Below are positions 53,504 through 63,124 of a stretch of 64,000 nt of DNA, piece by piece; positions within the stretch are counted from its first letter, which is position 1, and each line of letters starts with the position of its first letter. The DNA is from Sporomusa sp. KB1 (lineage in GTDB: Bacteria > Bacillota > Negativicutes > Sporomusales > Sporomusaceae): contig NZ_VLKC01000002.1 of assembly GCF_007830295.1 (NCBI RefSeq), positions 3,346,748-3,410,747 on the forward strand, in the 5' to 3' direction. The notes beneath the pieces were generated by a model. That model worked only from the letters and a program-made list of their open reading frames with translations. It did not search any database and had not been told where the DNA came from. Both the position numbers and the translations under genes were made by a program.

Positions 53504-55453
53504 ATGAAAAAAAATATCATTATTTTACTCATGCTCATTAGCGGAATTCCTTTACTTATATCGATATTCATTTCGCATTTTTTATTTATCAAGCCACTAG
53601 AGGCCGATTATTATGCGGTTAACGCTGGCAAAGCTGAAGTTTTCAAAACCGAGACACAGGCTTATATTAACAAGCATATGGAGATTATTAAAGCGGTTTC
53701 CCATACCGCTCCCGTAAAAAATTTCGATCTGCAGGCTGCTAAACAAGAACTTGCAGACGTTCAAAAAGTATATACCGATATCGGGATGGCACTTTCTGAT
53801 GCTAACGGTGTCCAAGTCGTAAGAGGTGATGACACTAAGCTGGGGAAAGTAGCCGACCGGGAGTTTTATAAAGAGGCTATGAGCGGCAAGGAAGAAGTTG
53901 CCTCAAAATGGCTTGTAAGCACGACAACCGGCAAGCCTATCGTGATACTCGCTACACCTGTACGTTCAGATAACGGAACTATTGTCGGTGTATTGCAGGC
54001 CGCAATGAACCTTGATGCTTTTAAAGACTTTGTTACGAAACGATCAGTCAATGGTATCACAGCGTACATACTGGATCAGGAGGGGAACATTATTGTTCAT
54101 CCGAATGACAACATATCAGCCGAGGCCAAAGATATGAGCCATATTCCCTTTGTCCGGAAAGCGATTACCGGGCAAAGCGGTACGGAAGAAATAGCGGGAG
54201 AAAATGGTGTTCGCAAACTCGTAAGTTATATTTATGATCCACAAACACACTGGACTATTTGTATGGAAAAAGATTATGAAGAATATAATGCCGTCACTAA
54301 AGAAATGCTGATCAGCAATCTAATTGTCCTGGCGATTACGATGGCTGTGGTCATTTTTATTAGTATTGTTTTTTCTAACCGGCTAACCAAGCCCATCACG
54401 CAATTGGTAACTGCGACAGAAACCATAAAAAACGGGAATCTGAATGTAAATATTACTAACAAAGGAAATGACGAAATTGGCAAATTGGCGCAAAATTTCA
54501 ATGCAATGGTTGTCGGGCTCAAAGATTTGCTTAGGCACGTTACTACTTCTGCTGAAGTTGTTTCTGCTGCTTCCCAGCAATTAACCGCCGGTGCAGAACA
54601 ATCAGCTGCTACAGCTGAACAAGTGACAAGCGCAATTGATGTGATTGCCGATAGTGCGGAAAAGCAGGTCGATTTAGCCAATGAGACTACCGTGCTTGTC
54701 ACGCAGATTGTTGCGGATATTCAACAAATTGTTTCGGACTCCGCTACTGTTGCAGCGGTATCAGAAGGAGCTGCGCAGTTGGCTGCAAATGGCGGAAGCT
54801 CAATAGAAAATGCCGTTGCTCAAATGCGCAACATTGAAACCAGCGTCGCAACCTCGGCCGAAGTGGTGACGAAATTGGCTGAACGTTCTACAGAAATTGG
54901 TAAAATCATCAGCACTATATCCGGTATCGCAAATCAAACTAACTTACTGGCGTTAAATGCGGCGATAGAAGCGGCACGTGCTGGTGAGCAGGGACGCGGC
55001 TTTGCTGTAGTGGCCGATGAAGTGCGAAAACTAGCCGAACAGTCAGAAAGTGCGACTAAGCAAATTGCTCACATTATTGGTGAAATACAGACAGATACCG
55101 ATAAAGCGGTTGTAGCTATGAGCAAAGGTAACGCTGAGGTCAAATTAGGAACCGATATAGTAAGCGAGGCTGGACAGACGTTTAATGAAATTATTTCCAT
55201 GACCAATCAGGTATCTGAGCAAATACAGGGTATTTCTGCCTCAATAGAGCACATGGCAGCAAGTAGCCCCAAAATCGAGACTGCAATCAAGGCTATTGAC
55301 AATATGAGCCGAAGCAACGCCAATCAGACTCTGCAGGTTTCAGCCGCCACCCAAGAACAAGTTGCCTCTGTAGAGGAAATAAAAAAGGCTAGTCAAGCAT
55401 TGGTGGAAACGGCTGATGAACTGCAAAGTGCGGTTAATAAGTTTTCAATATAG
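53504..55453 (+). CDS. Methyl-accepting chemotaxis protein with Cache sensor domain
   Basis: Started at ATG 53504, after AGGAGG; an upstream in-frame start at 53447 has no ribosome site. 649 residues: first membrane helix (IIILLMLISGIPLLISIFIS, 4-26), an extracytoplasmic double Cache domain (DIGMALSDANGVQVVRGDDTKLGKVADREFY, then GKPIVILATPVRSDNGTIVGVLQAAMNLDAF and AYILDQEGNIIVHPN), second membrane helix (LIVLAITMAVVIFISIVFS near 275), HAMP, and the signalling coiled coil with tip [20 protein letters not shown]. dCache receptors often sense amino acids, amines or organic acids. The gene is followed after 39 bases by rraA. Confidence 0.93.
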   Translation: MKKNIIILLMLISGIPLLISIFISHFLFIKPLEADYYAVNAGKAEVFKTETQAYINKHMEIIKAVSHTAPVKNFDLQAAKQELADVQKVYTDIGMALSDANGVQVVRGDDTKLGKVADREFYKEAMSGKEEVASKWLVSTTTGKPIVILATPVRSDNGTIVGVLQAAMNLDAFKDFVTKRSVNGITAYILDQEGNIIVHPNDNISAEAKDMSHIPFVRKAITGQSGTEEIAGENGVRKLVSYIYDPQTHWTICMEKDYEEYNAVTKEMLISNLIVLAITMAVVIFISIVFSNRLTKPITQLVTATETIKNGNLNVNITNKGNDEIGKLAQNFNAMVVGLKDLLRHVTTSAEVVSAASQQLTAGAEQSAATAEQVTSAIDVIADSAEKQVDLANETTVLVTQIVADIQQIVSDSATVAAVSEGAAQLAANGGSSIENAVAQMRNIETSVATSAEVVTKLAERSTEIGKIISTISGIANQTNLLALNAAIEAARAGEQGRGFAVVADEVRKLAEQSESATKQIAHIIGEIQTDTDKAVVAMSKGNAEVKLGTDIVSEAGQTFNEIISMTNQVSEQIQGISASIEHMAASSPKIETAIKAIDNMSRSNANQTLQVSAATQEQVASVEEIKKASQALVETADELQSAVNKFSI

Positions 55454-55492
55454 TAAACAGTAAATAAAATGATAAGAATGGAGTGATGTGTG

Positions 55493-56197
55493 ATGTCAAA
55501 TGTAGGAATGCGTATTTTTCCGCATATCAGTAGGCCGCCTAAAGCTTTAATTGATGGTTTTGCAGGACTTCCGGTAGCCAATATAGCAGACAATATGAAC
55601 CGTATGTCGTGCATGGATGCAAAAATTCGTCCCATCAATGACGTGCCTTTACTTGGACCGGCTTTTACCGTGAAGTCACGTCCTGGTGATAATCTTATGC
55701 TTCACAAAGCACTTGATCTTGCACAACCCGGCGATATTGTGGTAGTTGATGCCCAAGGGGATTTGACTAATTCCATTATGGGAGAATTAATGGCTTTATG
55801 GGCAAAGCAAAGGGGCATTGGTGGCTTTATCATTGATGGCGCCATTCGTGATATTGGAGCACTAAAAAAAATGGGTATGCCTATCTATGCGGCAGGGGTT
55901 ACACCAGCCGGGCCTTACAAAGACGGACCGGGCGAGCTTAATGTTTCTGTCGTTTGTGGCGGAGTTGTTGTTCATCCCGGAGATATCCTGGTCGGTGACG
56001 AGGATGGTATTGTCGTCATTAACCCGCGTGATGCCGAAAGTTTGCTGGAAAAATCCAGGGCTAAATCTCGCATGGAACACAAAGTTGTGGAGGATATATC
56101 CAATATGGCGTGGGACCGCACATGGGTTGACCAAGCTCTTCGAGAGCGGGGCGTTGTATTTCCATTTGAGCAAAACCATAAAACAAGCATCGAGTGA
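55493..56197 (+). CDS. RraA-family protein (HMG aldolase/oxaloacetate decarboxylase-like)
   Basis: Started at ATG 55493, after GGAGTG. 234 residues with the RraA fold: PVANIADNMNRM near residue 26, DAQGDLTNSIMGELMALWAKQRGIGGFIIDGAIRD near residue 85 (Asp and Arg-Asp of the metal and pyruvate site), VVVHPGDILVGDEDGIVVI near residue 160. Relatives cleave 4-hydroxy-4-methyl-2-oxoglutarate, decarboxylate oxaloacetate, or (in E. coli) bind RNase E; the G-x-x-D-G-x-x-R-D core here favours an enzyme. A BASS-type transporter follows in the same direction, suggesting uptake and breakdown of an organic acid. Confidence 0.88.
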   Translation: MSNVGMRIFPHISRPPKALIDGFAGLPVANIADNMNRMSCMDAKIRPINDVPLLGPAFTVKSRPGDNLMLHKALDLAQPGDIVVVDAQGDLTNSIMGELMALWAKQRGIGGFIIDGAIRDIGALKKMGMPIYAAGVTPAGPYKDGPGELNVSVVCGGVVVHPGDILVGDEDGIVVINPRDAESLLEKSRAKSRMEHKVVEDISNMAWDRTWVDQALRERGVVFPFEQNHKTSIE

Positions 56198-56284
56198 GAT
56201 TATAGGGCTTCAGAACCCCGAATTGGGTAGAGTGGTTTAATTAGGGTCATTGAAAGAAATGAATTTTTGAAGGGGGGAATTGTG

Positions 56285-57274
56285 ATGAAGATAGAGATTG
56301 CTGCAATAAACAACTGGTTGGGGAAAAGAATGTTTTTAGTGGTCGTAACGGCGCTCATATTGGGATTTTTGATGAGCGTTCCGGATAGTCCGTATGTCCG
56401 TTATTTCCTTGTTGTATTGTTTGCTTACATGACTTTTGTTACTGCGCTTGGTACAAGTTTGAAAAGCTTTATTCAGGTGATGGGTAAACCATGGATTCCA
56501 TTGTGGGTGATACTGCTCATACATATTATGACGCCGTTGACGGCCTGGTTTTTGGGCAATCTGCTTTACGCAGACTTGCCCGAAATGCAACTGGGGTTGT
56601 TAGTGGCGGCCGCTATTCCTGTAGGCGTTACATCAGTTATGTGGACAGCTCTTACCCAGGGTAATGTATCAATATCTCTCGTGGCAGTTACCCTTGATAC
56701 ACTTATTGTTCCTGCGTTGCTGCCAGCCTACTATAAAATTATAGTAGGTCAGGCGGTCATGATTAATTATACCTCCTTGATTATCCAACTGGTGTTGATG
56801 GTGACCATTCCGAGTATACTGGGAATGGTGCTTTATGATTGGACAGGCGGCAAAACAGCTGCTTTTGCAAAAGGTATCGGAGGACTAACTTCTAAACTGG
56901 CATTGTTTATTGTAATATTTTTTAACGGTGCGTTCGTGTCACCCGCCATTCACTTGTCATGGGATATTATACAAATGATAGCGGTTGCGTTGATTATGGT
57001 TGTGTCCGCCTACGCTCTGGGATATGTAGGTTCTTTATGCGTGCCTAATCGTTCCCGTGATATTACGATGGCCATGATATATAGTGTCGGTATGCGCAAT
57101 GCCACTTGCGGGCTTGTCATCGCAATTACGTACTTCCCGCCAGCGGTGGCGGTTCCCATTGCTTTACTTATGTTATTCCAACAGCCGATTGCGGCGACGA
57201 TTCCTACTATCTTCAAATATCTTGATGATAAAAGGACTATAAGCCCGCAAGGAGCAACAGCTCGAGTTGAATGA
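56285..57274 (+). CDS. Bile acid:sodium symporter (BASS)-family transporter
   Basis: 329 residues from ATG 56285 (AAGGGGGG upstream; GTG at 56282 is a close alternative). About ten membrane helices; the family blocks GLLVAAAIPVGVTSVMWTALTQGNVSISLVAVTLDTLIVPALLP near residue 110 (sodium site) and IYSVGMRNATCGLVIAITYFPPAVAVPIALLMLFQQP near residue 265 are clear. Bacterial BASS proteins import bile acids, pantoate, pyruvate or other organic acids with sodium. Its likely partner is the RraA enzyme upstream. A terminator follows. Confidence 0.9.
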   Translation: MKIEIAAINNWLGKRMFLVVVTALILGFLMSVPDSPYVRYFLVVLFAYMTFVTALGTSLKSFIQVMGKPWIPLWVILLIHIMTPLTAWFLGNLLYADLPEMQLGLLVAAAIPVGVTSVMWTALTQGNVSISLVAVTLDTLIVPALLPAYYKIIVGQAVMINYTSLIIQLVLMVTIPSILGMVLYDWTGGKTAAFAKGIGGLTSKLALFIVIFFNGAFVSPAIHLSWDIIQMIAVALIMVVSAYALGYVGSLCVPNRSRDITMAMIYSVGMRNATCGLVIAITYFPPAVAVPIALLMLFQQPIAATIPTIFKYLDDKRTISPQGATARVE

Positions 57275-57301
57275 ATCAGTGCTGTTAGAGGCTAAATAAA
57301 G

Positions 57302-57340
57302 GGAACTTGCAACGATAAAATAGTTGTTGCAAGTTCCTTT
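57302..57340 (+). terminator. Terminator after the RraA-BASS pair
   Basis: GGAACTTGCAAC and GTTGCAAGTTCC form a perfect 12-bp stem followed by TTTT. Confidence 0.9.
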
Positions 57341-57450
57341 TATAATGTATTGAAGAAATTTCAGATTATGCAAGAAGGTATTTGGCAAAAAGTAGCAAAT
57401 ACATGATTATGGCGAATTTTTCGTAAAATATTTATAAAAGGATAAAAAAT

Positions 57451-58227
57451 ATGCATATTACTATTGTTATGAAACCCCAACAAACAGTGAACTTACCACT
57501 TGATTACAACCATATTGTCCAAAGTGCCATATATAATGTAATGGATAATGGTATGGCATCTTTTCTGCATCAGCAAGGTTTTATTGTAAATGGCCGTATA
57601 TATAGGCTGTTTTGTTTTTCGCGGCTTAACGGTTTTTATAATATAGACAGGCATTCTGGCAGGATACTGTTTCCGCAAACCTTACAACTGATAATTACTT
57701 CGCCAGTAAGCGCTTTTGTCGAGTCGTTGGCTGATGGTTTATTGCAGCAGAGAGAAATACGGTTAGGTGCTAATGTCATTGCAGTTGAAAGTGTAAGTGC
57801 TCAGTCAATTAAAGTAAAAAATGACAGCATGGTTGTGAAGACGTTATCGCCGGTTGTAATGTACTCTACCGTGCTGCGACCCAATGGCCGGAAATATACG
57901 GTTTATTTTCAGCCGGGCGATCCTGGTTATGATGCGCTCATTACTGCCAATCTGCAAAAAAAATATAAAGCTTTTTATGGGCACGAAGCCCCAGTAGGGC
58001 GAGTAAAAGTCAGTTCAAAAGGGGTAGTCAGAATGAGTGTGCTTCAGTACAAGGGAACGGTGATTAAAGGATACTCCGGTTTGTTGCAAGTGACTGGACC
58101 TCAGAAATTATTACAAATCGCGGTAGATTGTGGTTTGGGAAGTAAAAATTCACAGGGTATGGGGTGCTTGCAGTTGCAAAGGCAAAACCAATCTAGTAGA
58201 GGCGTGATTCTGGAGGAAGTCCTATAG
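57451..58227 (+). CDS. cas6: CRISPR RNA endoribonuclease Cas6, second copy
   Basis: 258 residues, similar over its full length to the first Cas6 (roughly three-quarters identical by eye) and with the same C-terminal glycine loop GLGSKNSQGMGCL. DYNHIVQSAIYN and FLHQQGF are conserved, so it should be active. It has an extra 14-residue tail. It stands alone, without other cas genes, 13 kb from the main locus. An 85-bp gap leads to a single diverged CRISPR repeat, then a second MNT antitoxin. The upstream 40 bases also resemble those before the first cas6, so the duplication included the start region. Confidence 0.93.
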   Translation: MHITIVMKPQQTVNLPLDYNHIVQSAIYNVMDNGMASFLHQQGFIVNGRIYRLFCFSRLNGFYNIDRHSGRILFPQTLQLIITSPVSAFVESLADGLLQQREIRLGANVIAVESVSAQSIKVKNDSMVVKTLSPVVMYSTVLRPNGRKYTVYFQPGDPGYDALITANLQKKYKAFYGHEAPVGRVKVSSKGVVRMSVLQYKGTVIKGYSGLLQVTGPQKLLQIAVDCGLGSKNSQGMGCLQLQRQNQSSRGVILEEVL

Positions 58228-58312
58228 GCAGGTAATTAACAGCATGTCTAGCTATATGTTTCAAGTTCTTGTAGATAAACTATGCTATATTAAAATACAT
58301 AACTAACTTTTA

Positions 58313-58342
58313 GTTATTGGTCTACCTATAAGGAATTGAAAC
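58313..58342 (+). repeat. Solitary diverged CRISPR repeat
   Basis: GTTATTGGTCTACCTATAAG then GAATTGAAAC has four differences from the main consensus (positions 7, 9, 18 and 27). The changes at 18 and 27 are also in the distal array repeat at 50463. It is followed by 37 spacer-length bases, and then by GTGGAGTTGATG, which is homologous to the DNA before the first MNT gene. It keeps the classic 5'-handle ATTGAAAC. It is either a remnant of a lost array or a one-unit guide RNA gene. Confidence 0.85.
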
Positions 58343-58397
58343 CTAATGATGGCTCCGAAGGTGTTTTGAATTTATTAGTATGTGGAGTTGATGAACA

Positions 58398-58817
58398 ATG
58401 CAGGAAAAACTGAATAATCTCTATCAATACTTATGTGCCTATGATCAAATCAGCGCGATTTGGATATTCGGATCAGTTGCCCAAGGAACGAATCGAGAGC
58501 ATAGTGATATTGATATCGCAGTTTTGTTTCAAGAAGGAATTTCTGCTGAGACGCGTTTTGACCTTCGATTGGAACTTATGTCCTGCGCCGAAGAGATTAC
58601 CGGTCGACGAGTTGATGTGATTGATATGGAGGCAGCCCCCCTGTTTTTGCAACACCAGATACGAAAAACCGGAAAGCTAGTTATTGAAAAAGATAGAAAC
58701 CGGCGGGTAGAATTTGATGTTAAATCGCGGCGAGAGTACTTTGACTTTCAGCCGGTATTAGCGTACCGGACAAAGGTCTTTTTACAAAAATGCGGCGTTA
58801 AAGGTGGTGGTGATTAA
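58398..58817 (+). CDS. mntA: Second MNT-domain antitoxin (solo copy)
   Basis: 139 residues, about 85% identical to the first MntA-like protein. The catalytic GSVAQGTNREHSDID is intact. Residues 56-139 differ at only three positions, while the first 55 differ at about 17; this points to recombination or gene conversion between the copies. Its stop overlaps a start codon (TAATG) exactly as in the first pair, but the following toxin gene is a stump. It could still modify the toxin made from the main cas operon. It starts 55 bases after the solitary repeat. Confidence 0.92.
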   Translation: MQEKLNNLYQYLCAYDQISAIWIFGSVAQGTNREHSDIDIAVLFQEGISAETRFDLRLELMSCAEEITGRRVDVIDMEAAPLFLQHQIRKTGKLVIEKDRNRRVEFDVKSRREYFDFQPVLAYRTKVFLQKCGVKGGGD

Positions 58818-58897
58818 TGGTCGATCAGGAAGTTGTTGCGGGAAGGATAATAAAAATGAAATTGAATAATACACAATTATTTCCATTACAGGTTTGA
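58817..58897 (+). pseudogene. Truncated HEPN toxin, 26 codons
   Basis: The frame begins MVDQEVVAGR, matching the start of the intact toxin at 43856 (MVDQAVVERK), then diverges and stops after 26 codons. The helix with R-x4-H-x-Y is gone. The toxin has been deleted while its antitoxin remains. Confidence 0.85.
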
Positions 58898-58913
58898 AGA
58901 CGAGGAGAACAGT

Positions 58914-60125
58914 ATGAGTCGAAAAAAACAGTTAAAAATGCAAAAGGTCGGTGTGGAGCATCTGGAGCAGTACAATCAACTGCTACGGTATGTTTTCCAA
59001 GTAACCGATAATGATCTGCATAAGGTCGGCTGGGAAGAACGGGACATTGTTCACGCCAAGTCGCCTGTTCTGGAGCAGGCCGATGTCCTGGGATGGTTTG
59101 ACAGGGATAAACTGGTGTCTCAAGTGGCGGTTTACCCCTTTCAGGTCAGGATTTTCAATCGTACCTATGACATGGGAGGGCTTACCGGCGTCGGTACCTT
59201 CCCGGAATACTCAAGTCAAGGATTGATGCACAAGCTGTTGTATCAGGCACTGGCGAATATGCGGGAGAAAAAGCAGTCGATTTCCTATCTGTATCCCTAT
59301 TCCATTCCCTACTACCGCAGAAAGGGCTGGGAGATTATCTCCGATAAAATAACCTTCGAAGTGAACGATTATCAGTTACCTAAAAACAAGCAGGTCTCCG
59401 GGGAGATGGAACGGGTCGCTATTGAAAGCGATGATGTAAAAAAAACATATGAGCGTTTTGCCCGTCAAACCCACGGTGCCATGCTGCGAGGCGATTTGGC
59501 TTGGAATGAATATTGGCGGTGGGATTTGGATGACCTGACGGCTGCTATTTATTACAATGACGAAAGAAAACCGGATGGCTATGTTCTTTACTGGATAGCG
59601 AACGAAATCTTCCACATCAAGGATATCATATTCGTCAATGAAGAAGCCCGCAGCGGACTATGGAATTTTATCAGCGCACACTTTTCCATGATTTCAAAGG
59701 TCATAGGCAATATCCATACGGATGAGCCGCTGGCGTTTTTGTTGGAGGACGCAGCTATCAAAGAAACCATATCTCCCTATTATATGGCGCGTATTGTAGA
59801 TTTGGAGCAGTTCATTGCTCAATATCCCTTTAAGCCGGATACAGGAGAGCGAGAATGGAAGTTTACACTGGATGACCCGCTGCTTTCATGGAACCAGGGA
59901 ACATTTACCCTGCGTATCCAGCCTGATGGCAAAGGCGAGATTTTTCGCACGGCGGAACGCAGCAGCGCAAGGATCAATATCCAGACTATGACAACAATGC
60001 TAATGGGGTATAAGAGGCCTGATTATCTTCATAAGATTGGACGTATTTCCTGTAGCCCGGAGACGTTGGATATGCTAGAGGATGCAATTGAACAGCAGAC
60101 ACCCTATTTCTCGGATTACTTTTGA
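58914..60125 (+). CDS. Eis-like GNAT acetyltransferase
   Basis: A 403-residue protein with the Eis-type architecture: an N-terminal GNAT domain (LGWFDRDKLVSQVAVYPFQVRIFNRTYDMGGLTGVGTFPEYSSQGLMHKLLYQAL near residues 58-110, containing the acetyl-CoA loop), a second GNAT-like domain, and a C-terminal SCP2-like domain (FTLRIQPDGKGEIFRTAERS near 330). The C-terminal carboxylate that helps catalysis in Eis would be the final Phe, as the chain ends SDYF. Eis relatives acetylate aminoglycosides, polyamines or protein lysines. The gene lies alone after the second antitoxin, with GAGGAG before ATG. The substrate is unknown. Confidence 0.88.
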   Translation: MSRKKQLKMQKVGVEHLEQYNQLLRYVFQVTDNDLHKVGWEERDIVHAKSPVLEQADVLGWFDRDKLVSQVAVYPFQVRIFNRTYDMGGLTGVGTFPEYSSQGLMHKLLYQALANMREKKQSISYLYPYSIPYYRRKGWEIISDKITFEVNDYQLPKNKQVSGEMERVAIESDDVKKTYERFARQTHGAMLRGDLAWNEYWRWDLDDLTAAIYYNDERKPDGYVLYWIANEIFHIKDIIFVNEEARSGLWNFISAHFSMISKVIGNIHTDEPLAFLLEDAAIKETISPYYMARIVDLEQFIAQYPFKPDTGEREWKFTLDDPLLSWNQGTFTLRIQPDGKGEIFRTAERSSARINIQTMTTMLMGYKRPDYLHKIGRISCSPETLDMLEDAIEQQTPYFSDYF

Positions 60126-60291
60126 GCGAAAAACCTATATTACGACCTTGCGTAAACTGCCGTGTATGCTGGCCCCTAAAACAGAGGGTAAGCTGTATTG
60201 ACTTCATTTTACCTAGTGGTTTGACACTGAAAATGTCCTTGATTCTTCCAATCGGAAACTCAAGGACATTCTTGACACCCTTTTCCCATGC

Positions 60292-60345
60292 AAAAAAAAA
60301 TACCTCCTGTCATAGTTCAGCCTATGGCAGGAGGTATTTTTTTTT
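60292..60345. terminator. Bidirectional terminator
   Basis: AAAAATACCTCCTGTCAT and ATGGCAGGAGGTATTTTT form a long stem (one G-T pair) with A and T runs on both sides. It serves the acetyltransferase (plus) and codBA (minus). It is unusual in that the stem contains an AGGAGGTA ribosome-site-like word. Confidence 0.9.
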
Positions 60346-60397
60346 ACTTAATATTCATTTTTATGGTACAATCTATAGATTTCTAGACCAATATACG

Positions 60398-61678
60398 TCA
60401 AGAGTTAGTTTTGAAGGAAATTGTCTCCGGTTTTTCAGTATTCCAGTGAAGGGTTGTAGTGCTGGGCTTTGTTTCAGCAATGATCTGGCCTTGGCGTAGT
60501 GAGTAACGTACTGGTACTTGACGGCGAAGTGCATCGTAGCTGTTGCCGGCAGGCAGGATGATCAAATTAGCGGGTTTCCCTTCAGTAATTCCATACCGGT
60601 CACTGATGTTAAGAGTGCGGGCGCTATTGACTGTTATTAAGTCTAATGCCTTAGTAAGCTGACTGTAGCCCATTAATTGGCAGGCATGAAGTCCCATGTG
60701 GAGTACCTGGAGCATATTGCCTGTACCTAGCGGGTACCAAGGGTCAAGAATATCATCATGGCCAAAGCAGATATTGATGCCTGCTTCCCACAATTCTTTA
60801 ACGCGGGTGATGCCGCGGCGTTTAGGGTACGTGTCAAACCTGCCCTGGAGATGAATATTGACAAGCGGGTTGGCAACAAAGTTGATGCCAGATAACTTTA
60901 GTAAATTAAACAGTTTGAAAGTGTAAGCATTGTTGTAGGAGTGCATGGCTGTGGTGTGACTGGCTGTTACTTTGTTGCCCATTCCATGGCGATACGCTTC
61001 AGCCGCAACTACTTCTATGAACCGAGACTGCTCATCATCAATCTCGTCACAATGGATGTCTATCAGCCGATCATATTTTGCAGCGAGTTTAAATATTGTG
61101 TTGACTGAGTCGACCCCGTATTCGCGGGTAAATTCATAATGAGGAATGCCGCCGACAACATCGGCTCCCAGACGCAGCGCTTCTTCTAACAGTTCTGCTC
61201 CTTGAGGATAGGACTGTATACCTTCTTGTGGAAACGCGACTAGCTGCAGCTCCATCCAGGGCGCAATTTGGGCTTTTACTTCAAGCAACGTTTTGAGTGC
61301 GGTTAAGGCAGGATCGGTAATGTCAACATGGCTGCGTACATATTGAATCCCTTGTGCGGCTTGCCATTTTAGGGTGGTTATCGCTCGTTCTTTAACATCT
61401 TGCGGCGATAGCAGCTGTTTTCTTTCCGCCCACCGTTCAATGCCCTCAAACAGAGTGCCGCTTTCATTCCAGCGCGGCTGTCCTGCTGTCAACGTTGTGT
61501 CCAGATGAACATGTGGGTCAATGAACGGTGGGATCACCAAGCCATCTTCGGCGTCCAGGATATTGCCAGAGAATGCTGGGTCATTATTGTTGGGGGAGAT
61601 GGAAAGAATAGTACCATTTTCAATTTGAATCTGCCACAATCCTGGCTGATCACGCAGGCGGGCGTTCTTAATAAGCAT
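60398..61678 (-). CDS. codA: Cytosine deaminase
   Basis: 426 residues from the ATG at 61678, whose start overlaps the end of codB by 11 bases. Metal and catalytic residues: [10 protein letters not shown] near residue 60 (two His), [12 protein letters not shown] near 210 (His, catalytic Glu), [14 protein letters not shown] near 242 (His) and [10 protein letters not shown] near 312 (Asp). It turns cytosine into uracil and ammonia (also 5-methylcytosine analogues) in the cytoplasm. With the permease CodB it salvages cytosine. Expression should be lowered by pyrimidine excess through the PyrR-type leader at 63125-63252. Confidence 0.93.
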   Translation of the reverse strand: MLIKNARLRDQPGLWQIQIENGTILSISPNNNDPAFSGNILDAEDGLVIPPFIDPHVHLDTTLTAGQPRWNESGTLFEGIERWAERKQLLSPQDVKERAITTLKWQAAQGIQYVRSHVDITDPALTALKTLLEVKAQIAPWMELQLVAFPQEGIQSYPQGAELLEEALRLGADVVGGIPHYEFTREYGVDSVNTIFKLAAKYDRLIDIHCDEIDDEQSRFIEVVAAEAYRHGMGNKVTASHTTAMHSYNNAYTFKLFNLLKLSGINFVANPLVNIHLQGRFDTYPKRRGITRVKELWEAGINICFGHDDILDPWYPLGTGNMLQVLHMGLHACQLMGYSQLTKALDLITVNSARTLNISDRYGITEGKPANLIILPAGNSYDALRRQVPVRYSLRQGQIIAETKPSTTTLHWNTEKPETISFKTNS

Positions 61679-63083
61679 TGGCGTCCTCCTTGGCTGTGCT
61701 GCTAGTATGAGTGGCAGCCTGCAGTTTGGCAGCAATATAATAAAGTGTACCCGTCAGCACAATTACTGGATAGGTAGCGCCGATGCTGCTTACAAAGAGT
61801 GGTTGTTTTTGCAATAGGAGAAAGGCAATTACGCCGGTAACCCAGACGGTGAGTGCCACTTTGTTAAAGCCATTGCTGTACCAGTATTTCCCACGGCGTT
61901 CAGCTAAAGCCGCCGGGTCATAATTCTTGTTATGGATGAAATAGTAGTCGACAATTAAGATGGCGAAGATTGGGCCGAAGACCATACCGATATAATCCAG
62001 AAAGAGAATAAAAGAGTGGAGGAAGCTGGAAAGAAACAGGGGAACGACAGTAAGCCCAGCGGCCACAACTGTTACCAGCCAGAGCGAGGTGATCGGGGAG
62101 AGTTTTTTTGTTATATTAGTAAGCGATATGCCAGCAGCCATAAGGTTTACAGCATTAGCAGTGGTACTGGTGATAACAATGACGAGGAGTGCTACGCTGC
62201 CTAATCCTAATTTGCTAACAATCGTACTGGGGTCAGAGTGATTGGGGTCATAGACGCCAGTGGTTATTGCCATACCAATGGTGCCAAGGATGCCGACAAA
62301 GGCAAACCAGAATAAAGCTAAGTTTGCACCAATCATCGGTGCAATAGTTGCTGTGGCTTTTGTCTTGCCATAGCGAGTAAATTCTGCAATGGCCGGTACC
62401 CAGCCGAGGCTAAAGGCAGCCATAACATCCATTGCCGAACCTAAAGGCATGCGTTTGTCGGCTGGTGGCTGCCAGTTCATAATAGCTTCCAGCGATATGT
62501 TTTGGAGCACGACAATTGTTTCCCAAACACCAAGAATCAATACTAGGAATACACCAATCCGTTCCACTATTTTGACTGAACGATGACCGGTAGCAATTGA
62601 GAGCAGATGCAGGATGCTCATGACGGCGATGCCAATGAGCATAGTTGTATTGCCGCCCGGTTCACCAAAGGCCGGCATACCTAGCCATTCCTTACAGATA
62701 AAACTGACTGAAATGGCAGCAATAAAGGTGTTTACCGCAGTCCAGCCAATAAACTGGGTCGTGTTTAGAAAGGAAGGCAGATAACTGCCGCGAACACCGA
62801 AAGATGCTCTGGTGAGAGCCATTGTTGAAGTGCCAACCTTAAATCCAATAAAACCAATAAGAGCCATAATCATATAAGCGATTGGATTAGCAATTAGCGT
62901 GATGCAGACTGAGCCGGCAAATGCAGTACCGGCTACGACGCCGCCAACATACCAAGTGCCGTTGTTGGCGTTAGCACCAATCCAGGTGGCAACCATGTCC
63001 CAGAAAGCTAGCGAGCGTGCATTTGCGGGTACGCTTTCGACTGCGCTAAATTCCCGCGAAGTATGGTTGTTGTTTTTGTCCAT
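61668..63083 (-). CDS. codB: Cytosine permease
   Basis: 471 residues from ATG 63083, seven bases after CTGGAGGAG on the minus strand; a longer frame to 63206 would run through the attenuator. It belongs to the NCS1 family (cytosine/purine/thiamine/allantoin): [19 protein letters not shown] near residue 32, [24 protein letters not shown] near 100, and [16 protein letters not shown] near 225, with about 12 membrane helices. It brings cytosine into the cell with protons or sodium. codA follows with overlap, so the two are one operon. Confidence 0.93.
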   Translation of the reverse strand: MDKNNNHTSREFSAVESVPANARSLAFWDMVATWIGANANNGTWYVGGVVAGTAFAGSVCITLIANPIAYMIMALIGFIGFKVGTSTMALTRASFGVRGSYLPSFLNTTQFIGWTAVNTFIAAISVSFICKEWLGMPAFGEPGGNTTMLIGIAVMSILHLLSIATGHRSVKIVERIGVFLVLILGVWETIVVLQNISLEAIMNWQPPADKRMPLGSAMDVMAAFSLGWVPAIAEFTRYGKTKATATIAPMIGANLALFWFAFVGILGTIGMAITTGVYDPNHSDPSTIVSKLGLGSVALLVIVITSTTANAVNLMAAGISLTNITKKLSPITSLWLVTVVAAGLTVVPLFLSSFLHSFILFLDYIGMVFGPIFAILIVDYYFIHNKNYDPAALAERRGKYWYSNGFNKVALTVWVTGVIAFLLLQKQPLFVSSIGATYPVIVLTGTLYYIAAKLQAATHTSSTAKEDANAY

Positions 63084-63124
63084 ATGGAACTCCTCCAGTA
63101 TATTTTTTGTACCGATACCCAAAT

